Shown here one piece after another: positions 24,511-31,011 of a DNA stretch of 42,636 nt (position 1 is its first letter; the number at the start of each line of letters is the position of its first letter). The stretch covers positions 1 through 42,636 of IMG/VR virus record IMGVR_UViG_3300046507_000086. One strand, written 5' to 3'. This DNA is from a virus. Made by a program: the position numbers and the translations under genes. The notes under the pieces are model-generated. The model made no database searches. It saw only the letters and a program-made list of their open reading frames with translations, and had not been told where the DNA came from.

Positions 24511-24818
24511 GCGACCTGAACGAGTACCAACGTGAAGCCCTGAGCTTCCGCCTTCCCACGGCTGACCCCTCGTATGCGCGGGAAGGTCTCGCTGGAGAAG
24601 TCGGGGAGTTGCTTGGGTATTTCGCAAAGTGTCGCCGAGATGGGGTGCCGTACGCTGTGTCCCACATCAAGAAAGAGCTTGGGGACATCCTCTGGTTCGT
24701 GGCTGCGGTTGCCGAAGATAACTGCCTGAGTCTCGCCTCGGTCGCTGAAGGGAACATCGAGAAGCTGTCTGGGCGCAAGGACCGAGGGACTCTTCAGGGT
24801 TCTGGAGACAACCGCTAA
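24507..24818 (+). CDS. MazG-like nucleotide pyrophosphohydrolase (103 aa)
   Basis: Carries the all-helical MazG pattern of metal-binding acids: LAGEVGELLGYF, then KKELGDILWFVAAVA, then SLASVAEGNIEKLSGRK. These enzymes cut (d)NTPs to monophosphate and pyrophosphate. The first EExxE-like set is in the short form Glu-x2-Glu, typical of small phage members. With the reductase, ThyX and the DUF5664 gene it forms a dNTP-pool set. Coupled to both neighbours by overlaps. Confidence 0.85.
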   Translation: MSDLNEYQREALSFRLPTADPSYAREGLAGEVGELLGYFAKCRRDGVPYAVSHIKKELGDILWFVAAVAEDNCLSLASVAEGNIEKLSGRKDRGTLQGSGDNR

Positions 24819-24907
24819 TGGCTGGCGACCTGATCCGTACTATCGACGCATGGGCGGACTTCTGGGTCGCCTACATCCAATGGCTTGACGAGGTAACAAC
24901 GAAATGA
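24818..24907 (+). CDS. Tiny protein (29 aa), unknown
   Basis: A 29-residue frame that exactly bridges two genes by stop/start overlaps (TAATG and ATGA). Trp-rich and amphipathic (AWADFWVAYIQWLDE). The tight coupling supports translation. Confidence 0.45.
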   Translation: MAGDLIRTIDAWADFWVAYIQWLDEVTTK

Positions 24908-25116
24908 ACGCTAGTGAATGTAACCAACTTGAGGAAGACCTCGCGAAGATCGAGAGGGATCGGAACGACTACCTGAGGTTCCTAGCGGACTGCCGGGATG
25001 CCCTGCCGGTCCCTGAGATCGACACGGTTCTCGAAGGTTACTGGCTGCAGGCCATGGGGGACCCTGGCTGCATCCCTGCCTACATCCAACAATACGTCAA
25101 GGAACGAAATGAATAA
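24904..25116 (+). CDS. Small helical protein (70 aa), unknown
   Basis: Starts in the upstream stop and ends overlapping the next ATG by 8 bases. Coiled-coil-like start (CNQLEEDLAKIERDRNDYLRF). No family recognised. Confidence 0.55.
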   Translation: MNASECNQLEEDLAKIERDRNDYLRFLADCRDALPVPEIDTVLEGYWLQAMGDPGCIPAYIQQYVKERNE

Positions 25117-25273
25117 GACCCACGTACTGGTCGAAGTAGAGACCCTCGAGGAGTTCAAAGAGAACGCACTGTTCCTTGAGGCCCTTCGCGCTGCTGGTGT
25201 GGACAACTGGGATGGCTATGACTACGCCGTGACCATCTATCAAGAACTTCAGGAGATGGACGTATGGCATTGA
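25109..25273 (+). CDS. Small acidic protein (54 aa), unknown
   Basis: Part of the run of overlapping small genes. Beta start (THVLVEVET) then acidic helices. No family recognised. Confidence 0.5.
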   Translation: MNKTHVLVEVETLEEFKENALFLEALRAAGVDNWDGYDYAVTIYQELQEMDVWH

Positions 25274-25446
25274 ACACCACCAGCCTCAGCATCCGTACCA
25301 CCAACAATAGCTCGTTCCGCTTCACCGATATGGACCACACCTGGGTCTTCGGAGACACGGTGCTGTGGGTCAGCGCAGTCGATGGTACGGCTCGTCAGAT
25401 GTTCCCCATCAGCAGCATCGAGTACGTGAAGGTGGAACACAAATGA
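25264..25446 (+). CDS. Small beta-rich protein (60 aa), unknown
   Basis: Overlaps both neighbours. Rich in Ser, Thr and aromatic residues with a strand pattern (SLSIRTTNNSSFRFTD, TWVFGDTVLWVSAV). No family recognised. Confidence 0.5.
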   Translation: MALNTTSLSIRTTNNSSFRFTDMDHTWVFGDTVLWVSAVDGTARQMFPISSIEYVKVEHK

Positions 25447-25649
25447 TCCTCCGAGGCGACCACAACCAGTGTCCCACCTGTAACGAATACTTCAACTCCA
25501 CCGCAGCCTTCGAGAAACATCGAACAGGCGAATTCGGTAATCCCCATGATCCCCGTAGATGCCTGAAGGTCACCGAAATGATGACCAAGGGCATGGCAAA
25601 GAACGCCGATGGGTACTGGGTAACTCAACTTAATACACGGACTTTCTGA
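25443..25649 (+). CDS. Small zinc-finger-like protein (68 aa)
   Basis: CPTCNEYFNSTAAFEKHRTG at about 10-29 has a Cys-x2-Cys and a later His, followed by a second His and a Cys (NPHDPRRCL). This is a C2H2-like pattern found in phage small zinc-binding proteins. The longer frame upstream was not used. It may bind nucleic acid or protein. Overlaps the next start. Confidence 0.6.
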   Translation: MILRGDHNQCPTCNEYFNSTAAFEKHRTGEFGNPHDPRRCLKVTEMMTKGMAKNADGYWVTQLNTRTF

Positions 25650-25912
25650 TGGCCCGCATCTCAGCAGCAACCGCAGCAGCAATGAAAGTGAAGGAAGCCG
25701 AAGACCAAGTCGCGGCCCTCACGAAGAAACTGGAAACAGCAGAGAACTTCAAGAAGTGGGCCGAGAGTTCCCGTGACGAAGCCAACAAGGAACTCGAAGG
25801 TGTCCACGCAATCCTCGACGTGATGCAAGGGACGCTCCCTCGGGATAAGCCGGACGGCTATTCGAAGCACCCCGCTGGTGTCCGCCTCGCCTCTTATCTC
25901 GCATCCAAATAA
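25649..25912 (+). CDS. Small coiled-coil protein (87 aa)
   Basis: Residues 10-55 form a heptad-like charged helix (KEAEDQVAALTKKLETAENF and on). The C-terminus is short and mixed. No enzyme motif. Function unknown. Confidence 0.55.
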   Translation: MARISAATAAAMKVKEAEDQVAALTKKLETAENFKKWAESSRDEANKELEGVHAILDVMQGTLPRDKPDGYSKHPAGVRLASYLASK

Positions 25913-25928
25913 CACAAGGACTTTCTAA

Positions 25929-26111
25929 ATGCCTATCGTAGCTCTCTTCATCATCCTTCTGGCAATCGTCAACGTCGCAGGCTGGATCACGAACGTTGTC
26001 TATGCCTTCAACCACTTCAGCGCTGCGCTGTCGGTCGAAGTGGTCGTGTCAGTCGTGGGCATCCTCGCGGCACCCCTCGGTGTCCTCCACGGAATCTACC
26101 TCTGGTTCTGA
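25929..26111 (+). CDS. Small membrane protein (60 aa)
   Basis: Two long hydrophobic segments (about 2-25 and 33-57) separated by a short polar loop. AAGGACTTTCTAA precedes the ATG. Function unknown; an inner-membrane location is likely. Confidence 0.6.
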   Translation: MPIVALFIILLAIVNVAGWITNVVYAFNHFSAALSVEVVVSVVGILAAPLGVLHGIYLWF

Positions 26112-26114
26112 ACG

Positions 26115-26369
26115 ATGACCACCAATAACATCACAGGGGACGCCATTCGTACCCGTGGCCCCTCTGAGCAGTTCGATGAGGGCTACGACCGTATCTTCGG
26201 TGGACATCGCCAGATGAAGCGTCGCTACAAAGCCTACAAGGATACCTTGGTGGCCCCGGGCACGAACCTCTGGCAGGCCCTTGAAGACGGTGATACCGTG
26301 AAGGCGGAAGCTCTCTACCAAGAGTGTGAGCGGAACTACCGAAAGGAACAAGGATCGGCTCTGTGCTGA
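26115..26369 (+). CDS. Small charged protein (84 aa), unknown
   Basis: Soluble, with many charged residues and Tyr (RQMKRRYKAYKDTL) and an acidic helix after it (ALEDGDTVKAEALYQECER). No family recognised. Confidence 0.55.
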   Translation: MTTNNITGDAIRTRGPSEQFDEGYDRIFGGHRQMKRRYKAYKDTLVAPGTNLWQALEDGDTVKAEALYQECERNYRKEQGSALC

Positions 26370-26385
26370 TCGCAAGGAGCGAGAT

Positions 26386-26781
26386 ATGACACGAGAACAA
26401 TGGCCGGACGAACTAATGCGAATCCTCACGGAATATGAGGGCGCACTGCAGGAAGATGACGAAGAAGTTATTGCTCCAGCAAGAGAGGCTCTCTTATCGT
26501 TTCTCAGGCCAATACTCGCGCAGATGAAGGAGTCCGCCCCTACGCCTGAGCGTGCGCAGGACATTCAGCAAGAGTATTACAAAAAAGGATTTAATGAAGG
26601 ACGTGCAATTGGACGAACTGAGCGTGCGGACGCCGAAAAGGATGCGGCGCTGACGGATGAATGGGCGCTGTTTAACGCATGGTTAAGGGAAGACATTTGC
26701 AGACTGCACATGAGTGCGTTGGATGCTCAATTCTCTGCATGGCAAGCCCGCGCAATCCTAGCCGCTAAGGAGAAGAAATGA
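26386..26781 (+). CDS. Helical acidic protein (131 aa), accessory region
   Basis: AAGGAGCGAG precedes the ATG. Long charged helices (about 10-60 and 65-130), ending ILAAKEKK. No family recognised. Codon use is less tidy and more A/T-rich than in the replication genes, so this and the next two genes may be a later acquisition. Confidence 0.55.
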   Translation: MTREQWPDELMRILTEYEGALQEDDEEVIAPAREALLSFLRPILAQMKESAPTPERAQDIQQEYYKKGFNEGRAIGRTERADAEKDAALTDEWALFNAWLREDICRLHMSALDAQFSAWQARAILAAKEKK

Positions 26782-26897
26782 GTATAGAAACTTTTATCGG
26801 CGCTCTGGCGTTCTTGTCTGCGTGGACGCTTGCTACCGGTTGGCTATTTTATAGGGCGGGTCATAGCGACGGTGCCGCTAAGGAGAAGAAATCGTGA
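26778..26897 (+). CDS. Small membrane protein (39 aa)
   Basis: Start overlaps the upstream stop. One hydrophobic segment (about 4-25) and a basic tail GAAKEKKS that repeats the end of the previous protein. The 19-base repeat behind this also supplies the AAGGAG ribosome site for the next gene. Confidence 0.5.
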   Translation: MSIETFIGALAFLSAWTLATGWLFYRAGHSDGAAKEKKS

Positions 26898-27169
26898 CGC
26901 CAGAAGAATTCAAAGAAATGCGGCAAATCCTTTGGCAATTCGTGCCAATCGAAAATTATGGGGAGGCACTAGCCGAACTGGAGAAAATAGCACGCCGCAC
27001 TGTGAGCGGGCAGGAGGCGCAGCCGGTTTGCGCTCATTGCAACGGAACCGATGTCGAACTGCTGCGCCTATGTCACAACCCATCGTGCAGCGCCTACGCC
27101 CGCGAGGAATCGTTCTACAAAGGCTGGGAGGATAACGCCGCCCCCATTCCCGCAACGGATCAGAAGTAA
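26894..27169 (+). CDS. Small zinc-binding-like protein (91 aa)
   Basis: GTG start, placed by the AAGGAG site 10 bases upstream and the overlap with the preceding stop. Cys pairs CAHC (about 46-49) and CHNPSC (about 59-64) suggest a zinc ribbon. Helical N-terminal half. It is the last gene before a terminator. Function unknown. Confidence 0.6.
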   Translation: MTPEEFKEMRQILWQFVPIENYGEALAELEKIARRTVSGQEAQPVCAHCNGTDVELLRLCHNPSCSAYAREESFYKGWEDNAAPIPATDQK

Positions 27170-27174
27170 GTATT

Positions 27175-27204
27175 ACCCCTACCCTCCAAGGTGGGGGTTT
27201 TTTT
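27175..27204 (+). terminator. Terminator closing the replication arm
   Basis: A 9-pair stem (27175-27183 with 27190-27198, one T-G pair) around CTCCAA, followed by seven T. It separates the preceding operon from the recombinase promoter. Confidence 0.85.
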
Positions 27205-27215
27205 CATACATAAGC

Positions 27216-27244
27216 TTGCACAGCACTACACACTGCGTTATAGT
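27216..27244 (+). promoter_or_regulatory. sigma70 promoter of the recombinase gene
   Basis: TTGCAC, a 17-base spacer and TATAGT, 38 bases before the ATG and right after a terminator. The recombinase can therefore be expressed by the host independently of the phage RNA polymerase. Confidence 0.7.
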
Positions 27245-27282
27245 CCTACCTACACCAACACGGAACACCGAGGAGACCCCAA

Positions 27283-28083
27283 ATGAAAGCACGGAAGACA
27301 CCGAAGACGCTCAAGGAACTCCTCGAGGTATCCAAGCGTCCCCTGTGGGCCGGTAAGGCTTACTGCACGACCGCAATCACGAACGTTGAGCACTTCATCA
27401 ACGCGGTGGGTGACGTAGAGTTGACCGCGATCCGCACGACCACTTTGGATGACTTCGTGGACGATATGCAGGCCAAGGGTCTCTCTGACGCGACGATCAA
27501 CAGAAAGCTGACGAACGTTCACTCGATGCTGAAGTACGCAGTGGATCGGGAGTGGATGGTGAAGATGCCGAAGTTCTCGTGGAAGCGCGAGGAGAACCAA
27601 AGGGTGCGCTGGGTTTCCGAGAAGGAAGAGGACCAGATGTTTGCCCTGCTGGACCAGTGGGGTGAGACCGAAGTGAAGCGCTTCCTGACTGTACTGATGG
27701 ACACGGGTATGCGCCGTGGGGAGTTGCTGAAGCTGGAAGCCAAGGACATCCAGGGTGACTGGGTGCGCCTCTGGGTCACGAAGACGAAGCAGGCCCGCTC
27801 GGTTCCCCTGTCGGAGAGAGCCAAGGGGGCCCTGGGGGATAAACCCTTTGATCTGACGATTGGTCAACTCCGTATCGTGTGGGCGAAGCTGAAGAAAGAG
27901 ATGGGTCTGGAGGCCGACGATGACTTCGTTCTGCACACTCTTCGGCACACTGCAGCGACACGGACGCTCGCCAAAACTGGCAACATCGCCATCGTTCAGA
28001 AGCTGTTGGGACACCGGAATATCCAGACGACCATGCGGTATGCCCATTTGTCTGATGAAGAACTTCTTGCCGCTGTTAAATAA
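27283..28083 (+). CDS. Tyrosine recombinase (integrase/resolvase, 266 aa)
   Basis: The N-terminal SAM-like core-binding domain covers about 1-100, and the catalytic domain follows. All active-site residues are visible: Arg144 in TGMRRGELL, a beta-turn Lys near 167-169, His218-x2-Arg221 (HTLRHT), His244 (LLGHRNI) and the nucleophile Tyr253 (MRYAHL). Such enzymes integrate phage genomes or resolve plasmid dimers. At 266 residues, with no added arm-binding domain, it is short, nearer to XerC/D-like resolvases in size. No attachment site could be identified. Its proximity to the par-rep block makes dimer resolution a real alternative to integration. Confidence 0.93.
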   Translation: MKARKTPKTLKELLEVSKRPLWAGKAYCTTAITNVEHFINAVGDVELTAIRTTTLDDFVDDMQAKGLSDATINRKLTNVHSMLKYAVDREWMVKMPKFSWKREENQRVRWVSEKEEDQMFALLDQWGETEVKRFLTVLMDTGMRRGELLKLEAKDIQGDWVRLWVTKTKQARSVPLSERAKGALGDKPFDLTIGQLRIVWAKLKKEMGLEADDDFVLHTLRHTAATRTLAKTGNIAIVQKLLGHRNIQTTMRYAHLSDEELLAAVK

Positions 28084-28189
28084 ACGATACATTGGCATCT
28101 TTTACTACACACAACAGTGAACAAAGGTCTTACAATCACTCTCGTTGTGTAAGGAAGTAACAACCTGTAACTGGAATTGACCAAATAAA

Positions 28190-28378
28190 ATGAACCTCGT
28201 CGCCACCCTCTCCAACGGCACCACCCTCCACCTTCGCGCAAACCAGGGGAAGTTTCTCCTGACGCAGGACAGCACCGTCAACTTCATTTACTTATCCCTC
28301 GAAGATGCTCTGGAAGACTTCAACGCCTTTGTGGCTGGTGGGGAACAAAGTTATGCCGAAGGGGTTGCAGTTTATTAA
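28190..28378 (+). CDS. Small protein (62 aa), unknown
   Basis: Beta-rich start (LVATLSNGTTLHLRANQGKF) and an acidic helix after it. Upstream lies a short inverted repeat (ACACAAC near 28105, GTTGTGT near 28145) that could be a regulatory site. No family recognised. Confidence 0.55.
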   Translation: MNLVATLSNGTTLHLRANQGKFLLTQDSTVNFIYLSLEDALEDFNAFVAGGEQSYAEGVAVY

Positions 28379-28393
28379 ACAATTCTGTACAGT
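28365..28393 (+). promoter_or_regulatory. sigma70 promoter before the RHH-like gene
   Basis: TTGCAG, a 17-base spacer and TACAGT, partly inside the end of the previous gene and 36 bases before the next ATG. Confidence 0.6.
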
Positions 28394-28429
28394 AGCTCCA
28401 TACACAACACATATAAGAGGGGGTTTGAG

Positions 28430-28717
28430 ATGTCGAACACGGAACAGAAGCTTGCCGAAGCTCTTGCAATGATCGAGCGGCTTCAAGAGGAAAAGCGGTT
28501 GGAAGCCATCAAGGCCGCTAAGTACCCGTGGCAGAACCCAGAGACCGTGGCGAGTCAAAACCGAATGAGCTACAACCTGAAGGTAGAGCCAGAGCTTTAC
28601 CTGAAGATACAGTGGCTCATGGAGAACAAAGGTGGCATCAAGTCAATCCAGAAGTTCTTCGAGAAGGCGGGCAACATGCTGGCCGATGTGTACCTAGAGG
28701 AACTGGACGCCAAGTGA
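28430..28717 (+). CDS. Ribbon-helix-helix-like DNA-binding protein (95 aa)
   Basis: Residues 1-30 form a charged coiled-coil helix. From about 45 a strand (MSYNLKVEP) and two helices (ELYLKIQWLMENKG, IKSIQKFFEKAGNMLADVYL) match the ribbon-helix-helix layout of plasmid and phage repressors. It has its own host-type promoter beside the recombinase and par-rep genes. That makes it a candidate regulator of copy number, partition or quiescence. The target site is unknown. Confidence 0.6.
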   Translation: MSNTEQKLAEALAMIERLQEEKRLEAIKAAKYPWQNPETVASQNRMSYNLKVEPELYLKIQWLMENKGGIKSIQKFFEKAGNMLADVYLEELDAK

Positions 28718-28787
28718 GTGGGGCTTTCCTCGAAAACCAGCATTAAGTGCAACGCTGATAATAGGGATTAGCAGGTAAGGACAAAAC

Positions 28788-29036
28788 ATGGAAAAGCAAC
28801 TTACCCGGACATGGAATATTGAACTACAGGACCGCGACGGGGACGGTTTCATCAAGTTCTCTGGGGCCCCTGAAGAGTTCTCAGGCTGCTCGATCACCCT
28901 GCGCGACCATATGGACAGAGAGGTGGTCGCTGATATGGACAACAGTCAGCTTCTAACTTGGTGCGAACGGGTTTCTGCCTACTTGCGCGGCGAGGGTGTT
29001 GTAGGGAGTTCCGAGGGCATCGCGCAGCACCGGTAA
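28788..29036 (+). CDS. Small acidic protein (82 aa), unknown
   Basis: Begins just before the partition repeats. Acidic, with a strand-rich centre (RTWNIELQDRDGDGFIKFSG) and no recognised family. Its stop lies 7 bases before the first parS-like palindrome. Confidence 0.55.
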   Translation: MEKQLTRTWNIELQDRDGDGFIKFSGAPEEFSGCSITLRDHMDREVVADMDNSQLLTWCERVSAYLRGEGVVGSSEGIAQHR

Positions 29037-29041
29037 AGATT

Positions 29042-29146
29042 TACCAAGAAATCTTGGTTTCTCTCTTGGTTTCTCTCTTGTTTTCTTTCTTGATTACTTT
29101 ATTCTTTCCAAGAAACCAAACAAACAACCAAGAAATCTTGGAGGAA
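29042..29146. repeat. parS-like centromere/operator repeats before parA
   Basis: Two identical 14-base dyads CCAAGAAATCTTGG at 29044-29057 and 29128-29141, with several half-sites of CCAAGAAA or TCTTGG between them in both directions. The second dyad touches the GGAGG ribosome site of parA. This layout fits a partition site that also represses the par operon. More half-sites lie inside the following gene (29867-29920). Confidence 0.78.
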
Positions 29147-29148
29147 CC

Positions 29149-29793
29149 ATGAGAACAATAGTCTTCTCCTGTCTCAAAGGCGGGAGCGGCAAGACCACCC
29201 ACTCGGCACACTTCGCGGTAGCTTTGGAGGCCATGGGGAAAGGACCAGTGGTGACCATGGATTTGGACCCTCAGGGGTCTTTTTCCGCTTGGTGGAACGA
29301 CCGTAAGGAACTGACGCCCGCCTTCGCACCCGTAGTGGCTGCAGAACATCTCACGAAGAAGCATGAAGAGATGAAGGCCCTGGGGTACCTCTGGTGCATC
29401 ATCGATACTCCCCCGATGGACCATGAGATCAATCGGATGGCGATCAAGCTGGCCGATCTGGTCGTGATTCCAGCCAAGCACTCTCCGCACGACATCCGAG
29501 CAGCAGCCACCACCGTCGCCCTGTGTGAGGAGGAGCACAAGAAGTTCTTCTTCCTACTCAATGAGACCAACGGGAAAGCTGTGTCTCTCACGGCCACCAG
29601 AAGGCTCGCTGCAATGGGCCCTGTGATTCCCCACGCCGTTCCCAAGCTCAATGGGTACTGGGAGAGCATGATCGATGGCCGGACCTTCCAGGAAATCAAC
29701 AGAGGGACTGGGGCGATCATTATTGATGACGTGGCGATCTTCCTAGTCGGTCAATTCGAGAAGCCTATTCGTCAGGAGAAAGCTCATGCCTAA
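29149..29793 (+). CDS. parA: ParA-type partition ATPase (214 aa)
   Basis: Deviant Walker A motif KGGSGKTT at residues 10-17 with the signature first Lys, then VVTMDLDPQGSFSAWW (Walker A') and WCIIDTPPMD (Walker B). The length and lack of an N-terminal helix-turn-helix place it with the small type Ib ParA/ParF/Soj group. These ATPases move plasmid copies along the nucleoid. Coupled by an 8-base overlap to the next gene, a likely ParG/ParB partner, and preceded by parS-like dyads. A plasmid-type gene in a T7-like phage. Confidence 0.94.
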   Translation: MRTIVFSCLKGGSGKTTHSAHFAVALEAMGKGPVVTMDLDPQGSFSAWWNDRKELTPAFAPVVAAEHLTKKHEEMKALGYLWCIIDTPPMDHEINRMAIKLADLVVIPAKHSPHDIRAAATTVALCEEEHKKFFFLLNETNGKAVSLTATRRLAAMGPVIPHAVPKLNGYWESMIDGRTFQEINRGTGAIIIDDVAIFLVGQFEKPIRQEKAHA

Positions 29794-30094
29794 GGGTTCC
29801 CTGGATATGCTCGCGCTCCCCAAGGGTGTCGCTGCCAAGGGGGAAGCAAATCCTGCAAGTTTGGAATCAAGAAACCAAGAAACAAAACAAGAAAATAACC
29901 AAGAAAGAAAGAAACCTTGGGACGGCCATGACACCTGGATCAAGGTGAACTACGAGGTCCCTGAGAGGGTCCAGATGAAGCTACAGCACCTCAAGGCGTC
30001 CCGGAGGATCAGGAACTTCAGAGAGTTCGTTCCAGCGGCTCTGGAGGCTGCTCTGGACGCTGCGATAGCCCAGGCCGAGCAGGAGGGCTACTGA
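29786..30094 (+). CDS. ParG/ParB-like centromere-binding protein (102 aa)
   Basis: The N-terminal 45 residues are flexible and rich in Gln, Glu, Asn and Lys. The C-terminal part (strand WIKVNYEVP, helix ERVQMKLQHLKASRR, helix FREFVPAALEAALDAA) has the ribbon-helix-helix form of ParG-type partners. In these systems the flexible N-terminus stimulates the ParA ATPase and the C-terminus binds parS. The flexible part is encoded by DNA that itself repeats the CCAAGAAA half-site. Its stop overlaps the ATG of the replication gene (TGATG). Assignment rests on context and fold pattern. Confidence 0.75.
   Translation: MPKGSLDMLALPKGVAAKGEANPASLESRNQETKQENNQERKKPWDGHDTWIKVNYEVPERVQMKLQHLKASRRIRNFREFVPAALEAALDAAIAQAEQEGY
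29867..29920. repeat. parS-like half-sites inside the partner gene
   Basis: Four CAAGAAA units (29868, 29876, 29888 and 29900, counting from the CAAG) and an inverted CCTTGG at the end, coding for the Gln/Glu/Lys-rich linker. The same word makes up the dyads before parA. Confidence 0.6.
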
Positions 30095-30666
30095 TGGGAG
30101 ACGACATTCGACAGATCGATCTGTTCCAGGCTGAGACCACTTGGTTCCATATCTTCAGTTCAATGGTCAACAGCGGGGACGCAGGGAAGCTGGGGGGCAA
30201 CGCCTTCCTGATCTACTGCATCATCAAGGGGCACACGAACTTCAAGACCGGCAGAGCATTTCCGTCCATTGATGCAATCGTAGAGAAGGCACGCCTGTCT
30301 AAGTCCCAGGTGCTACGCGAGCTAGATACCCTCGAGGACGCGGGCTATATCACCCGAACCAAGGAAGGGAGGAAGAACGTCTACACCCTCCGTGAGAAGG
30401 TAGGGATCACCGACGAGAAGGGACGGCCTGTTGCAGACGCAACGTGGGACTATGTGCCAGATGGTGTGAAAGGGGCCGTGGCTGACATCAGGAACGTGGT
30501 TATGTCCGGAGACTTCGACGGTGCCAAGATCATCAAGATCGAGAATCTGACCGTGAACTACTTCAGAGACCACTCCTCCCAATGGAACATGCAGTCCCTC
30601 CTGGAGAACATGGACAAGCTGACGCCGGAGATGAAAGCAATGCTCTTGAAGAACCTGAAACTATAG
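30094..30666 (+). CDS. Plasmid-type replication initiator (190 aa)
   Basis: Residues about 35-105 form a winged helix (GKLGGNAFLIYCIIKGH, then FPSIDAIVEKARLSKSQVLRELDTLEDAGYI in parts, then a basic wing RTKEGRKNVYTL), as in plasmid Rep and RepL-like initiators. The C-terminal half is helical and less conserved. It is coupled to the partition partner gene. Its stop codon lies within the first of a row of direct repeats (iterons), followed by an A/T-rich tract and a DnaA box. Gene order and repeats together make an initiator the best reading; a plain transcription regulator is the alternative. Confidence 0.8.
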   Translation: MGDDIRQIDLFQAETTWFHIFSSMVNSGDAGKLGGNAFLIYCIIKGHTNFKTGRAFPSIDAIVEKARLSKSQVLRELDTLEDAGYITRTKEGRKNVYTLREKVGITDEKGRPVADATWDYVPDGVKGAVADIRNVVMSGDFDGAKIIKIENLTVNYFRDHSSQWNMQSLLENMDKLTPEMKAMLLKNLKL

Positions 30667-30766
30667 GTGTCACCTGCGATACGTGTCACCCGTGCGACTT
30701 GTCCCTGTTTAATAGGTGTCAGGCATGGAACCTATTCGGGGGGTATAGGTGTCACCCAAGACACCC
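30663..30766. repeat. Iterons of a plasmid-type origin
   Basis: Direct repeats of ATAGGTGTCACC: 30663-30674 (exact), 30679-30690 (one change), 30712-30723 (two changes) and 30745-30756 (exact). A degenerate copy lies near 30695 and an inverted core GACACC at 30760-30765. Starts are 16 or about 33 bases apart, near multiples of one to one and a half helix turns. Such repeats bind the initiator encoded directly upstream. Confidence 0.85.
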
Positions 30767-30825
30767 TAACGATATAGATTAAACCTTAACGATAGAAGTC
30801 CCGTAGAGTCTCACCCTGTGGATAA
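30767..30825. other. Candidate replication origin: A/T-rich tract and DnaA box
   Basis: An A/T-rich tract (30767-30797) contains the direct repeat TAACGATA twice and could be the unwinding region. TGTGGATAA at 30817-30825 is the exact complement of the consensus DnaA box TTATCCACA. The combination with iterons is the classic layout of theta plasmid origins. Confidence 0.8.
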
Positions 30826-30838
30826 CTAGAGGACCACC

Positions 30839-30955
30839 ATGCACACCTGTCGATTCTCCGTACGAATCTCTGAATACCAAGGTTCCCCTCTGTACGAGTG
30901 CGTGCTCTGTGGTGTGATGAGATGGCGTGAAAAACTGTACGAACCGTTGCATTAA
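30839..30955 (+). CDS. Tiny Cys-containing protein (38 aa)
   Basis: AGAGGA precedes the ATG, and the stop lies in the start of a terminator. YECVLCGVM gives one Cys-x2-Cys pair, and another Cys lies at residue 4, so a small metal site is possible. Function unknown. Confidence 0.5.
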   Translation: MHTCRFSVRISEYQGSPLYECVLCGVMRWREKLYEPLH

Positions 30956-31005
30956 AAAAGACCCCTCAGGGAACCCATAACGGGAACCTTGAGGGGTCTT
31001 TTTGT
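30956..31005. terminator. Two-way terminator between the converging arms
   Basis: Long inverted arms (AAAGACCCCTCA near 30957-30968, TGAGGGGTCTTT at 30990-31001) with further inner pairing, flanked by A on the left and T on the right. It stops the rightward par-rep transcript and the leftward late transcript. Confidence 0.92.
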
Positions 31006-31011
31006 TTCGTC

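Noticed and set aside
28084-28189. Attachment site next to the recombinase
   Set aside because: Only a short inverted repeat (ACACAAC / GTTGTGT) is visible; no core shared with a tRNA end or second copy in the window could be shown.
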